From positions 2,749,478 to 2,813,477 of the forward strand of contig JAQFVV010006231.1 of the NCBI GenBank assembly GCA_028023455.1: a stretch of 64,000 nucleotides of DNA, in the 5' to 3' direction. Source of the DNA: Epiperipatus broadwayi. Lineage: Eukaryota; Onychophora; Udeonychophora; Euonychophora; Peripatidae. The translations under genes were made by a program, and so were the position numbers. Shown one piece after another: positions 1 to 13,206 of the stretch; within the stretch, counting starts at the first letter, position 1; every line of letters starts with the position of its first letter. The notes beneath the pieces were generated by a model, which was given only the letters and a program-made list of their open reading frames with translations, made no database searches and was not told the DNA's origin.

Positions 1-935
1 AAATCGATTAAACATTACTTTAGTCTTTTTAACATTTATCTTTAGTCCTACTTTTCTACTTTCATCTGCTAACTCCTGCAACATTTCCTGCAGCTCTGAA
101 GCATTATTTGCAAAAACAACTACATCATCTGCGAAATCTAAATGACTTAAATACTCTCCATTTACTTTCACTCCTTTAGTTTCCCATTTTAATCCACAAA
201 ATACTTCTTGCAGAAGTGCTGTAAAGAGTTTTGGAGATATGGAGTCACCTTGTCTTACACCTTTCTCAATGTTGATTTTTCCAGTATCATTATGTAATCT
301 AATTGTTGCTGTTGCATTTTTATAAATATTCTTTAAAATATGACAATATCCTGGATCTATACCTTGATGATCCAATGCTTTAATCACTGAAGAAATGTGT
401 ATAGAATCGAATGCTTTTTCATAATCTACAAATCCAAAACATAATGACAACTCATATTTGTTTGTCCTTTCTATGACTTCTCTCAATACCTGGATATGAT
501 CTATTGTACTAAAACCACTTTTAAATCCAGCTTGTTCTCTTGGTTGGTGGAAATCCAAAGTTCTCTGTAGACGAGTTGTAATTATCTTGGTAATAATTTT
601 ATATAAAACTGATAAAAGGCTGATAGGTCTGTAATTTCTAATATCTTCTTTATCACCTTTTTAAAATATTATTATTATTACTGCATTCTTTCAATCTTCT
701 GGTACATCTTTATCATTTAGACATTTGGTATATAACTTTGCTAAAATTGTTTCTATTTCTTCACCTGCTTCTTTTAATATATCAATTATAATTCCATCAT
801 TTCCTGGAGCCTTTCCTTTCTTCATACACTTAATTGCATGTCTCACTTCTTCATTTAAAATTCTAAGCAATTCAGAAGATGTAAGTCTTTTATGTTTTGC
901 TGTGATATCATTGGAGTCAAAAGATTAGTAAAATA
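1..935 (-). pseudogene. RTE-like LINE reverse transcriptase fragment (truncated)
   Basis: Read on the minus strand, this encodes the finger and palm parts of a non-LTR reverse transcriptase. The conserved order is visible: NYRPISLLS at about 620-645, EQAGFKSGFSTIDHI at about 500-545, FVDYEKAFDSI at about 395-430, GVRQGDSISP at about 235-265, and the catalytic FADD at 124-135. The style is that of RTE/BovB-type LINEs. In-frame stops at 691-693 and 661-663 show it is dead. Its 3' part runs off the left edge, and the match fades beyond about 935, so the endonuclease half is missing or unrecognisable. In the animal this would have been the target-primed reverse transcriptase; here it is intronic debris upstream of the PLD exon. 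Confidence 0.85.
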
Positions 936-2099
936 ATTTTAAACCTAAAGCAGCAAATATCGAACTAATTTTTAATATGTATTACTATTATTTATTATTA
1001 TTTTTGTGTTAAAATTAAAATTATTAATAAATATATATGTATCATACTCAATGCTGGTATTAATTCGTATCTTTAAAAATTGTGTTAGTGGTTCGCAATA
1101 TCTTAAAAGTTGCCGACTGCTGAGCTAGAAGATGACAATGTTTTGAATATGGAAGCATACAAGTTTCTGTGTATCATTTTTTTTAAACAAGGTTTTGCTT
1201 CTTACTGAACCTCCATGTAATTAATGCAGCATTTAATAGTGTAAAATAGCATAACTTGAAATCTGTTGGTGGTTTACTATACAAGATTTTGAACCTGCTA
1301 ACTGTAGTAGCTTTTTAATACACGTTCGCCATTTTGAGATTTAATTTCAATAAAAAAAAATTGAATGTATGCCACCTCCTAACACACAAAATGTTTGCTT
1401 CAAAAATAAGAAATTGATAGTAATTGTATCAATCACTTTATTTTATTTTATTTTATTTTTAAATTGATTTTATCTAGTGTGTGAATTTTGTTCTAACTTT
1501 AATTTTTTTTTTTTTTTTTATAAAAAAATTATCAAATGACAATTTGTAACCTCTGATAATTAATATTGAACAAAATACTTAAAAAGAAATCAATTTTGAA
1601 TGAAAAAGGAATTTTTGTGTATATTACAATCTATTTCATTCAAACATGATTAATAATATTTAAGATTGAGAAATTGAATAAAAGATAGTTAGAATGTAAA
1701 TTTAACATTAAATATTTAGTATTGTTTCAAAAGTTCTAATAGAAAAATTGTTTTGATTTTTTTTTAAGATTCTTATTTTATTAAATTACTTTTATTAAAT
1801 ATAATTTAGTAATCTAAATGTGATGGGTGGGTAACAGCTTTTCTGAAGTCTTCCCTGAAAATAGCAAACATTAGCTTGTGAAATAAATCATCTCTAAATG
1901 GAAAACAGATTTGATCTTGAATTCATAGTTCAAGATGGCAAATTATTGTGAGATGAGAGTCCCGCATTCTTGAAATGAAAAATAATTGCATAGTATTGGA
2001 AATCATGGAGCATCTCAAATGCCAGGTATATCCACTATAAAGCAAATCTCTTCACCTAGGAAACACAATAAAATTATATCAACTTAACATTAAAGACCA
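936..2099. other. AT-rich intron sequence, no gene seen
   Basis: Between the two LINE copies I see only AT-rich sequence, homopolymer runs (for example a long T run near 1507-1519) and no open frame or recognisable repeat. Confidence 0.6.
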
Positions 2100-4330
2100 A
2101 AAATGAAGAGATCCTCAACAAATTTCTTGATCACTACAATGTTGATGTAATTGTACTTCAGAATATTTCTTTTTTTTCTGATAATGTACATCTTCTTAGC
2201 ATTCTTATATAACTTGCAGCATTTTCTAAAACTCTGAAGCATTATTTGCAGAAACAGTATAGCATCTTAAAATCTAGATAACTTAAATAATCATCTATTT
2301 TTATTTTGTTCGCTTCCCATTTTAATCTACTCCTTGCAAATTTTCCTTAAAAAGTTTTATATATAATATATATATATATAAAGTTTTGTAGATATGGAAA
2401 CATTCTGCCATATACTGTTATCAATTTTAATCTTTTTTTAATATTACAATGTAATCTTATAACTGCTAATACACATTAATAAATATTTATTGGAATATGA
2501 AATATCTATATCTTAATTATCCGTAGTTTATTAAATCAAATGCCTTTTCATAATCCAAAATATAAAACATAAAAATAACTCATATTCATTGGCCTTTTCT
2601 ATAAATTTTCTCAATATTTGGTTGTGATATATTGTACTAAAATTATTTTTAAATCTAGGTTTAACATTAGGATGATTATAATCCAAACTTTGTGTAGATT
2701 AGTTATAATTGTTCATATAAATATTTAATTACCATATAAAGATTTTGTATAGAAGTAACTGAAAACTGATAGGTCTTTCATTTCTAATATCTTCTTTTAA
2801 AATATCAATATTATTACTATATTCTTTTAACCATCTGGTACATCTATATCATTTAAACATTTGATATATAACTTTGCCAACAATTTTTCTATTTTTTCAT
2901 GTGTGTGTTTTTAGGGATTCATTATAATTCCATTATTTTTTGGAATTTTTCTCTTCTTCAAAGATTTAATTATAAGTCTGTTGGACAATTCAGAAAATTA
3001 ATAACTTTGTTTGTTTGTTAATTATTATCATATAATTCTTTATAAAAATCTTCCACACATTTCATGATGTCATCATACTTTTTAGTAATAGTTTCATCTT
3101 TTCTTCCTATTGCCACAATATTTTTTCTCTCAATGTCAAGGTATTGTTTTATACTTTTGACACTGTGTTTCTCTTCTATAGCTTTCCTTTATAGTTCACA
3201 GTCATATATGTTTTTATATCATTAATAACTCTTTTTTTATATATCATTTTACAAAATTTTAGATATTCATTGTATTCTTAATGGATCATTTTTAAAAATT
3301 TCATATCCTTTTTTTTTCTCCATACATTATCTTGTTTTGGTAGAAAATTTGCTAGTAAATTGCTCCTTTTTTGTATCAGTTATCTTTCATTCAATTCTTA
3401 AAAGTATTAGTTATCTTCTTATTAATTTCAGTTTAAGTCTGAACCATCTTCAGAAACTGTTAATATATTAAGAAAATTTTCAAGTTATAATTTAAATTCA
3501 TTGCAATGTTTTTGAATTTTGAATACTGTTTTCTTTAACAATTTTTGCCTTTTAGTTTTGCATTAACATGTATTTTACATCTTACTACTCAATAATCACT
3601 TCCTGTGTTAAATTTATTACTGACATTACAAGTTTGAAATATATTTTCTATTAGTCAAAATATAATCCACTTCTGAAGTATCTTCATTTTAGATATTTTC
3701 ATGTCTATTTCTGTGTAGCATTTGCTCAAAGAAAGAATCCATAATATATAGATGTTGGGGGTTTTTTCTGCAAAGTTCACAAATCTGTGTCCTCTTTTAT
3801 TTTTCTCATTATAATCAAATATACCATCAGCATTTCATCTTTTAATTATTTAACCATTTCTTTTATTGAAGTCTTCCATAACATTTTTAAAATATTGCTT
3901 AGTTTGATGAAAAGCATTTGTACATCCATATAAAAATCCTCTATTTATTCATCCTAGTAAGAAACTTGTTGAGATATAAATCTCTTAATTATATGCATTT
4001 GGTATATTTTATTAATTTTAATAACTAATCCCACTCAGTTTGTGCTTGCAGTATTTGTTCAGTTATAGTAAAATGTATGTCCACTTTTTAAATCAATTGC
4101 CTCTTGATCTTTTCTTCAGATTTTACGAAGTTCAACCTTATCTCCATTAAATATTAGACAGTTCTTCTAGTTTGTGCATTGTTTTTTCACTTAAAAGTGA
4201 TCTATATTTATAGGTACCTAAATAAAAGGTCAAAATCAAAGAACAATCTGAACCTGCAATCAGAGTATTCTTAGCACCCTTTCATCTTTGGTTACTAATC
4301 ACTGCCTTAGTTAGTAATTTCACATCCTCC
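2100..4330 (-). pseudogene. Second, more decayed RTE-like LINE copy
   Basis: This region reads parallel to the first LINE copy: the segments around 2210-2340 and 2530-2960 are recognisably the same RT text as 60-200 and 400-830, but with many indels. Further along, still on the minus strand, remnants of an APE-type endonuclease appear. A DFN-like motif sits near 3860-3880, and an NEKNKRGHRFVNF-like stretch near 3770-3830 resembles the ERNERG..LIDF segment of RTE endonucleases. No frame is open for long. The copy is therefore close to full length in order (endonuclease then RT on the minus strand) but old. Boundaries are approximate. Confidence 0.65.
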
Positions 4331-5620
4331 TAAGAATAAGGGCCATAATTTATTTTTGTCATGACTATATATATATATAAATTAATAACACAGATCCTGC
4401 TTCTAAGAAAATTCTGAAATTTCACTTGCGAACTATCAGGCAACTGAGAAGAAAGCGCATGGTGTAAAAAAGCAGTAAAATAACCACATTAGCTGATGTA
4501 TATTGATGAAAAGATACTTGTTTGTTTATTAGATGTACTTTTTTTTTTACATTCTTACGTCTAGACAAATAAATAAAAAAAAATTGAAATATGCTACTTT
4601 GATAATGGGATGCATAATTTATTCATATGTCTAACTTTCTATCTATTATATCTTCCTGGGCCTAATATATAAAAAGGCTTGGAATGATCAGTCTTTACAT
4701 TTTGAATATGAAAGAAGAGAAATCTTGTTATTATATTAGATTCAGATATCTAATATCTGAAGCCGTTTTTTTTTTTACAACATTAAGACGAAAATAAAAT
4801 GAAAAAAAAAAATCATTTGTTTAGTTGCTTGGGAATTTAAATGACATTTGAACACCAAAACGGCCACTGACTATATAGCATTGAATCGTCACTTGTCGGG
4901 GAAGGTAGTTATAAGAAGTTAAAGCAATGTAAGTAGAAGCTACTATTCAAAGACTTTGAATTCGAAGTCAGCTTCTTTATTACTGCGTTAAGACACGCGA
5001 AACATCAGATCCGAGAATTGACAAAACTGCGATTCGAAATTTTTTCGGTTTTCCGTAAAAAAAATTTCTGTTACCGGTATTATATATAATAATTTTCTTA
5101 TTCTTTATGTCAATAAATTGAATAAATTTCTATTAATTATCATTTAATTAAATGTTAATGTCTATTAAAATGCTTATAATTGCTAATTAGTGTGTTTACT
5201 TAATTAATATAACAAGTCACTCAGGAAAAAATAATGAAGTATTATTTCCTGTAGATTTTTAATTCAGAAAGATTTAAAACTGAAAAATATCGTATTAAAA
5301 ATGCTGCTTTTATTTTCTCAAATAATAACTTTTATTATATTATCTATATATATATATATTAATATCTTCATGAAATATTATACTTGTCTTTTGATAAATA
5401 ATAGTGAATCTTTTTCTAAAAAATATAATTCTTTTCTGCGTATATAATCACATTATTCCGTTTGTTATTGTGAGTATAAAAAAATAAACTTCATGCAGTA
5501 TTATTTTATGCAAAGTATTTGTTTTTGATCGACTTTATTTTATTTTAAATAAAAATACTTAAGTAAAAAAATAATATTTATTTTAAAAATTTGTTATTAT
5601 ATTGTTTATTATTATTTTAG
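4331..5620. other. Intron sequence upstream of PLD exon
   Basis: No gene is seen. The stretch 4830-5070 is less AT-rich than its surroundings and contains several CpGs, but neither strand shows a coding frame or splice-bounded segment I can assign. The sequence ends in the polypyrimidine/AG acceptor TTATTATTATTTTAG at 5606-5620. Confidence 0.5.
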
Positions 5621-5702
5621 GTTATCTCCAGAAATTATTCTCAAACGTCCTATTACGGAAGGAGAAAGATGGCGATTAGATTACATTTTAGAAAGAAAAG
5701 CA
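5621..5702 (+). CDS. PLD: Phospholipase D (PLD1/2-type) internal exon
   Basis: This 82-nt exon sits between a TTTTAG acceptor (ending 5620) and a GTAAGT donor (5703-5708). Its first base completes a codon (TGG in homologues), then 27 codons follow, ending exactly on a codon boundary. The peptide contains [20 protein letters not shown] and ERKA. This matches the segment of animal PLD1/PLD2 that lies in the catalytic core just before the first HKD motif. PLD hydrolyses phosphatidylcholine to phosphatidic acid and choline at membranes and acts in vesicle traffic and signalling. The HKD residues themselves are not in this exon. It joins in phase 0 to the exon at 58447. I recognise the family from conserved motifs; paralogue (PLD1 versus PLD2) is not resolved, and invertebrates often have only one. 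Confidence 0.93.
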
Positions 5703-6708
5703 GTAAGTTTGTATGAATATATTATTTCCAATGCAATTAAATTTATCTTTATTGTATATGTAATTGTATAACTATTCACCTGCCAAGTTAAATAAAATTT
5801 GAATTGGGGGGGGGGGGGTATTAAGATTTAGCTTTGTTTTTTTAAGTAACTGATGCATTACTAACAAAGCTATCATCTAATATTGGATGATAAATGAATA
5901 TCTAGCTATTCTTAGTTTGAGAATAAAATTAACAGGAAAACTTTATTATTTTTCAATTGAAAAACCCTGTGAATAATGCTTTTTTTTTTTACTATTCTTT
6001 CATGAACAACTATTTGAAAGAACTTTGCATTTGCAGAGTTCATTTGAAAAGTCACGAATCCATATCTGACTTTTACATATTTGTACTTGCCCTTGTGTAT
6101 CCACCAGTTTCTTTTATACATTCAGTTATTGGTTAGTTTGTCATTTATTTGCACATACATATCCATTTTTTAATCTTGTACATAATTTTTTTGATCGGTT
6201 ATTTGTGTATGTACATATATATGTATACACCATGTCTCTCTTTACTCCTTATCTCTCTGTTACAATATATATTTACTGTAATAGTATAAAATGGAAAAGA
6301 GACCTACAACACATTAAACAAGCCAAATTATAACTACCAGATAAAGAGTATCTCAGAGTTTTAATTCCTATTATTAGCACTGCTTTTATAAAGAAATCCA
6401 TATAGATGGACATCATAGGGAATTTTATTGTATCCAACTATATTTGATAACTCAAATATTTATATATTATTAAAGTATGAATTAAAATAACTAACTTATG
6501 TGAAATAAATAACTGCAATATAATTCTCAGGAATTTTATTAAATGTAAAATACACTAAAATATTATGTGCCCATAAAATTTATCCAATATTCTGATGGTA
6601 TAAATGAACAAAATATGAATGCCAAATTAATTTAATTGAATAGAAATTTTGTTTTATTTACATTAAAATAACTGAAATATAGACTTACTATATACCTATA
6701 TCAATATA

Positions 6709-7054
6709 TGTAATATATAGGGTATATGAGCACAGACTTCCACACAACCCACCACTCTCCACTCTATCTCATAACACTGATCACCAATATACGTATTTCA
6801 TGCTAAACCAGTAATCATCAATTGTTCCAGATTATCATCTCTACACATATTCAATAAGTACTCAGATGAAGATTGGCTATGTGTAAAAATGATAATTTGG
6901 ACCAACTAATGATTACTGGTTTAGCATAAAATATGTATATTGATGATTATTTATCTTTTCGACATATGTGTGTTCAAGTGTATCAGTGTTATGAGATAGA
7001 GTGGAGAGTGGTAGGTCGTGTGAAAGTCTGTGCTCATATACTCTATATATTACA
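6709..7054. mobile_element. Fold-back MITE, about 346 bp
   Basis: The left arm from 6709 and the reverse complement of the right arm to 7054 match closely. Both begin TGTAATATATAG, then GTATATGAGCACAGACT and CTCTCCACTCTATCTC. The arms cover most of the element. The centre includes a tRNA-like A-box relic and the phrase GCATAAAATATGTATATTGATGAT, which recurs in the fold-back at 19796-20071, so both belong to one family. No coding capacity. Confidence 0.8.
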
Positions 7055-8228
7055 TTAAAATAATAAATAAATAAGTAGTAATAATAAATAGATAGATAAA
7101 TAATAGAGTACTTTCTCAGATAATCTCTTTTAAATATGAAAATAAAAGTTTAAAATTAAATATATCTTTATTTTCTAAATGTGCATAAATGTTTCATCAT
7201 GTTATTGCATAATCTCAATGTTATTAAGGAAGGCTATTCAAAATAAGCATAAAATTTGTTTTAATAAAAATTAAATATAATTTTAATATATTTTATTTAA
7301 TCTTTAATATCTACAAAATGATTACCTCTGCCTTTATTCATATTCATTTCTTTAGCATGGACATCATATTATTTTAGAAGCTATTTTTATCTGCTGTATT
7401 TATTTCATCATATAATATTTAACATAAATATTTTTATTCGATTTTTACCAATATATTATTCTAAAAATATATGTTTTAAATGACATTGCATTTATATACA
7501 AATATGTTGTGAGAACTTTGCTCTATTAAATGACAATAAACATTAAATACCTAATAAAATTCATCTCTATAGAAGACTGGAAATATTTTAAAGATAAATA
7601 AAACATACTACTATATAGCTAAATAATCCTAAATATTAATTTAAAAAGAAAATTTTTTTAAACCACTTTACCTTAAAGCAAACATTCACACCAATAAAAT
7701 AATATTTCTATACAAATATAAGTTCCATGTTATAAAATACCTGTTTTCCAAAATTGTTTCCTTTTAAATACATTGTCATAATAACAATAATCTATGAAGA
7801 TGTATATTTTCTTTTTAATAACAAAACAATTGCTACAAAAAAAAACATATTAAGTAGAAGTTTTTTAAACAGTCGATAGTTTTCCATATAAGTAATTTTT
7901 TCGATGCTTTTCCAAAGAATTCCAGGATGATACAATTTTTTTTAAAAAAAACAAACAAACATGTCATTAATACAGGTGTGTAAATAATAAGATATTTATC
8001 CATTGTGGGTTTTCTCTTTCTCCTTTTCACAGTATTTAGATTATGAAAATAATGTTTAGCAGTGTGTTCCTTTACGCATTTTGAAAATATTAACTTATCA
8101 TCATTGTTCATTCCTATGAATTTGAATTTACAGTATTTTAAAATGTTATAATGTCAGACTGTTTTCATCATCTATCATTAAATGTTGAATGTCTAAAAAA
8201 TTGTAAATTTTATTTAAACTTTTCTTAA
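7055..8228. other. AT-rich intron sequence, no gene seen
   Basis: Nothing beyond short poly-A/T runs. A 92-codon minus-strand frame at 7833-8111 has no recognisable domain and biased AT-rich composition, so I do not call it a gene. Confidence 0.6.
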
Positions 8229-8769
8229 TACAAACAACTGTTGATAATAATACACAAAGACAAGGCAGGTTAGTAGATTACACATTTCCAGTGGTATTAA
8301 TCTCCATTCTTCTTCAGATGATGCTGGTCTGACCAAACTTGCATAGGAGTCAAACTTACGCTTTTAGATTCTTGATTATCGAATTTTAAGGCGACACTCT
8401 AACCAAGTGAGCTATTCTGTCAAAGGCAACAGTCAGTGTAAATTTCATATGCTTATCTATAAGGATCAGTTCAAATCTTCCTGATTCCTCAATTTTTCTT
8501 TTTTTTAATACTTTTCCTAAGAGCAAGGTTAATTAGAGCCTTTCAGACATTATGTAGTATCACAGCTAGGTTGTCTTAAAGGATTGTTTGCCATTATTAT
8601 ATGAGAAACTTCTTTGAATTTTTTTTCTTTGCACCTTTTCTTCTCTATTTTATATTTTTGTATTTTCCCATTCAAACATGTTCATTAGTACACACATGGT
8701 TTGCTACTATAGACACATCTGTTTTTTTTTTCTAATCATTAGTTTATGTTCTTTTAATCACTTTTCAAT

Positions 8770-10541
8770 AGAGTGACTGGTCTCACCAATATATTTCCTT
8801 CCACATTTACATAGTATTTCATAGATGCATATTTTTTTGTTTTCCAGCAATTCAAGTTTAGGTTTTGAAAATTTTAGAATTCCTCAAAATGTGGTATAAA
8901 TTTGAAAAGATATTCTAATGTTATATTGATTGCAGATTTTCTTTAATTTGTCAGCTATTTCTGTAAATATCAGTACTAATAATTGTTTTTCTTTTGGTGA
9001 TTGTTTTTATCTATTAAAGATTTTCTTAAAGTCAGTTGATGGATAATCATTCTTCATGAGTATTTTTCTATGTAGATCTTTTCTTTTTCCAAATCACTAG
9101 TTTCTAACAAATTTCTTTCACTCTGTTCCATAGTTGTGTTTCTGCTATGATTGGATATATATTCTAAATACTTACCAGTGTGTGTTGGTTTTTTATATAC
9201 TATTGTTTTGACTTTGCCATGAGGAAGTCTTGTTACAAGAACATCTAAGAATGTCAATTTTTGTTCTTGTTCCAATTCCATTGTTAATTTAATTGAAGGA
9301 AATATGATATTGATATGCATCCAGAATGTCTGTAACTACGCTTTACCATGTTGATATACAATAAATGTAATATTATCATAGCAAAAGTAAATTTTAGATA
9401 GAAATATAGAGTAGTTATGGTTGTGGCTTCAATTTTTTTTTGTAAATGTTGCTAAGCAAGGATGGCAGTTGTGAGCCCATAGCCATCCTTTGATTTTGTT
9501 GAAAGAATTCTAAGTTGTATTGAAAGTAAGTTGTTGCTATGCAGAATGTTAATAGCTTAATTATGGGAAGAGTTGTTCTAATTTGTAGATTACTATCATC
9601 ATATAACCTTTTCTTTACAATAGACAATGTTTAATTGTGGGGTGCACTTGTAAATAAACTTTCTTTATAAAAGTTTACCAGTATATCACTTCTTTCAATT
9701 TCCATATTTTTGATTATATCTATAACATGATTAGAATTTCTGATCAAGGACTGTATCCCATATACCAAAAAACTAAGAATTTTGAGAAGAAATCTTGACA
9801 AGTTATTTCATGGTGAATTTCTAGAAGTAACAATAGATACTAATGGATCATTGTCTTTATGGATTTTAGGTAGTCCATAAAGATGAGGAATTTTGCTGAA
9901 TATGATGTTAATTTACTTTTTTCCAAATCATTGATATACTTGCAATGCTTCTGGAGTAATGTTTCTAACTTTATTTCTACACTTGAAACTAGATTTTTTT
10001 TGCCATTTTTTTATATTGGCCTGCTTGGAGTTTTTGTATTTTATTATCATGTCAGCAGAAAGAGTGACTATAGATGTATCTTGTTCAAGAAATTTAATAA
10101 CTTTTCTCTCACCACATGGAATATTTGATTTTTGTTTCTGATGTCTCTCAAGTGTTCTTTTAATTCTCCAGTCTAATTCTACACTTCTTCTAGAGACACT
10201 TTTCAATGATTTTCTTAGTGGGTATTATTAATAGACAATATCATGGTGAAATTTGAATCTTTTCCAAGAACAGATAATTTGGCATCTGTAAGATGTTTAG
10301 AGCTATTTTTAAGTGATTTCAATAGATTGTTTGTTACAGTATGGCTTTTGATATGCCCATGTAGATTTACAAGCTTTTTCTTTTGACATTCTTTTAGTGT
10401 TCCATGTAATTTATAATATGATCTTCTCATTTCCTGATAAACTCTTATGAAGTTTTCATCAGTAAATTTATTCCTTAGAAAACATTCTACATTTTTAGTA
10501 GAATGCAAGAAGAAAAAAATCTGTATAAAACAAACTCTCAT
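8770..10541 (-). pseudogene. Penelope-like RT plus GIY-YIG endonuclease, broken
   Basis: On the minus strand, in N-to-C order: a leader with LTDAKLSVLGKDSNF (about 10255-10300), LEQDTSIVTLSAD near 10060, LYGLPKIHKDNDPL at about 9840-9880, YFQYNLEFF..AMGSQL at about 9470-9530, and TFLDVLVTRLPHG..YKKPTHTGKYL at about 9165-9255. The expected Y-x-D-D catalytic motif near 9375-9400 reads CYDN, so the second aspartate is lost. The endonuclease follows at about 8775-8850, with IYEI..CKCGRKYIGETS of the GIY-YIG fold and a stop soon after. The frames at 9054-9320, 9415-9627, 9928-10206 and 10215-10541 are separated by stops or frameshifts. It would have been the only protein needed for mobility; this copy cannot make it. 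Confidence 0.87.
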
Positions 10542-11358
10542 GAAGAATGATTATCCATCAGCTGTCATCAAGAAAACTTTTAATAAACAAAAACAGACAC
10601 CAAAAGGTAAAACAGTTATTGGTACTATATTGTATCCATACATATCTGGAATAGCAGAAAAATTAAAGAAAATCTGCAAACAGTATAACATTAGAACAGC
10701 TTTCCAAAGTCATACTACACTTCAAGGCATTTTAACATCTACAAAGCTTAAACTTGAATTGTTAAAAAATAAATACCACATCTAAGATATACCACGTGAA
10801 TGTGAAAGGAAATATATTGGTGAGACCAGCTGCTCTGCTGAAAAGCAATTAAAAGAACACAAACTAATGATTAGAAGAGAAAAATGTGTCTACAGTATCA
10901 GACTCTAGTATACTAATGAAAATATGTTTGATTGGGAAAATACAAAAATATTGGATAGAAAGAAAAAGATGCAAAGAAGAAAATTCAAAGAAGCTCCTCA
11001 TATGACAATGATAAATAATCCTGTAAATCAACCTAGTGTGGCAATGCATGAGGTGTAAATCTCTAATTAATCTTGCTTTTACAAAAAAATATCTTTTAAA
11101 AAAATGAAGAAATCAGGAGAATTTGAACTAACACTCATAGATAAGTATAAGAAATATCTACTGATTGCCACCTTTGACAGAATAGCTCAGTTGGTTAGAG
11201 TGTTGTCTTAAAATTTAATATTCAAGAATCTAAATGTGTAAGTGTGACTTCTACATTAGCATTGTCATTGGTCAGGTTAGCAACACCTGAAGAAGAGTGG
11301 AGAATAATACCATTCAAAATGTTATCTTTGTGTGTTATTACTAACAATTGACTGTATT
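10537..11358 (+). pseudogene. 5'-truncated Penelope-like 3' fragment (endonuclease end)
   Basis: The open stretch 10537-10785 encodes the RT C-terminal linker (NDYPSAVIKKTFNKQKQ, then KTVIGTILYPYISGIAEKLKKI). After a stop, CERKYIGETSCSAEKQLKEHK (about 10797-10862) shows the GIY-YIG core. The remainder is the untranslated tail with the tRNA-like segment at 11170-11270. It is homologous to 8229-9055 in opposite orientation. It has no RT domain and is a dead copy. Confidence 0.85.
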
Positions 11359-12254
11359 TGGAAAAGTTTAACATCAACATTTAATAATATATGATTTAAA
11401 TGGGCCAAAATATCATGTTTAAAATATCATCATCACAAATCTTCAGGAAAACATTTCAGCATTCTTGTCTTTTAATGATGTTCCAAAATAAGTTGCTAAT
11501 AACTTAAGGCAACTTAGAAGGCTATTGCCTTCTAAAATCATATGTTTATTTGGTTTTGTAGCCCTTCATTTTTGAAATAACTGCAAGTCTGAAGATAAGA
11601 AGTAAGTTAAGTTATATTTATAAACTCTTATTCCTCATGTCATATTTAAGAGATTATCTGCATCGAAATGTATTACGATTCCTTTTTTCACTCAAGTGTT
11701 ATCTTATTTTCCTTTGAGACAGATTTCCATTGTTTGAAGATTTGTAAAACCAGCAATTTGTGTTGAAATATTCTTCTTTAGATGTTACAGTATTCTTTTA
11801 TAAATAAAATACATTTATATCTGCTTAGCACTTGGCCTTTTTGTGAGGCTTCACTATAACAATCATCATCAATTTAGATATATATAATGATCTTGAGAAA
11901 AAAAATTTTTTTTTTAATTTTTGGTGGCCATTTTGTAAGACTGATGATTAAAACTATGTCATGCAAAAGCAAAATAGCAAAATTTCATGATGAAGTTGTA
12001 CAGTATAGACTTTATTCATAATACACAATACTGTTTGCAATATGCTGTATGCAATATTTTGATAACAAACTTAAAATATGATTAATGAATGTGCAGTATA
12101 GTATTTTATTTAATTTGCACCCAGAATCCTTGTAAGACAATCAGTATTTCATTAATGGCATATTCAAAGTAAAGATTTTTATTGTTAATGATTATGGAAC
12201 AAAAAAAAATTTCATTCAATACAATAAATAATCAAAATCGAAATTTGATGATGT
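11359..12254. other. AT-rich intron sequence, no gene seen
   Basis: No open frame, inverted repeat or recognisable element; only homopolymer tracts near 11900-11920. Confidence 0.55.
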
Positions 12255-12488
12255 ACAACTATTTTTACTACTTTCTTATGGTAAAAATTACAATCTTTGT
12301 ATTGTAATTTTGTTATCTATTAGTTATTTTTTACAACTGTTTTTATTACTTTCTTATGGTAAAAATTACAATCTTTGTATTGTAATTTTGTTATCTACTC
12401 ATTATTTTTTACAACTGTTTTTACTACTTTCTAATGGTAAAAATTACAATCTTTGTATTGTAATTTTGTTATCTACTCGTTATTTTTT
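12255..12488 (+). repeat. 78-bp tandem repeat, three units
   Basis: Units start at 12255, 12333 and 12411, each beginning ACAACT.TTTTTA and containing TATGGTAAAAATTACAATC and its near-complement TTGTATTGTAATTTTGTTATC, so each unit also folds on itself. Because 78 is divisible by three, the array gives a spurious 60-codon frame. Units differ by only a few bases, so the amplification is fairly recent. Confidence 0.9.
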
Positions 12489-13206
12489 TTAAAAAAAAAG
12501 ATTTCATGGATTACAGAGGTAATAATGAATTTTTATATGATAAAAAAATTACTAAATCTAAATTAAAAATAACATTTAATCTACTTGCTCATATTTTGTG
12601 TTAGAATATCGGACATTATCGATAATGTATAAAAATGAAAAAAAAAGATAATTTAATTTGGGATAAAAATAAAAATAAATTTTTGTCATATACTAATATT
12701 AGTGTAAATATTAGCTAAAGTATTTAGTCAATCAATTTTTGATTAAAATCTTTATGAATACTAATTTCATTGATAAACTATTAGTGAAGTGTATTTGCAG
12801 TTTTAAAAAATGTGAACATAATTTCATGCAATTAGTAATAAATTTTATATAATGAAAATGCAATACAAATAAAATGAAAAAGATTCATATCTTTAATATT
12901 TATTTAAATAGTTTATATCTCGGCCTTCACAAGTTCTTCATTATTCAAAAAATTTCTAAATCATTTCAAAGAAAATAGATATGTGATATCTCATGGCCAA
13001 AAAAAAAAAAAAAAAGCCACACTCAATGTATTTGTTTATAAAATTTTGTTTGCATATAGTAAAAAAAAAAATAGTCTTAAATTTTGATTATAATGTGTAA
13101 ATATAAAATGCATTAGATACTTTTTTTTTTTGATGTTAGAATTTTTTTTTTCAAGTTAGCTTTGTGATTACATTTCTGTAATATACAGTTCTATAATTTG
13201 CTACTA

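Larger units (their letters stand above)
8229..11358. mobile_element. Penelope-like element with inverted 3' fragment
   Basis: The outer ends are inverted copies of each other: 8229-9055 matches the reverse complement of 10537-11358 over about 820 bp. A minus-strand copy (RT followed by GIY-YIG endonuclease) is thus fused at its 5' end to a 5'-truncated plus-strand copy of the same family. Head-to-head, partly inverted copies are characteristic of Penelope-like retroelements. Each 3' end carries a tRNA-like stretch with an A-box (TAGCTCAGTTGGTTAGAG at about 11182-11199 and its counterpart near 8403-8420), followed by a CTGAAGAAGA-containing tail. The copies are diverged, so this is an old insertion. 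Confidence 0.88.

Noticed and set aside
5806-5818. Run of 13 G as a G-quadruplex or regulatory site
   Set aside because: A single homopolymer without other G tracts nearby; most likely a simple slippage tract.
11176-11260. A functional tRNA gene
   Set aside because: The A-box is good but the anticodon and T arms do not fold and it is part of the Penelope 3' end in two inverted copies.
12310-12492. 60-codon plus-strand frame with repeated YFLQLFLLLS phrases
   Set aside because: It is the translation of the 78-bp tandem repeat, whose length is a multiple of three; no start context or domain supports it.
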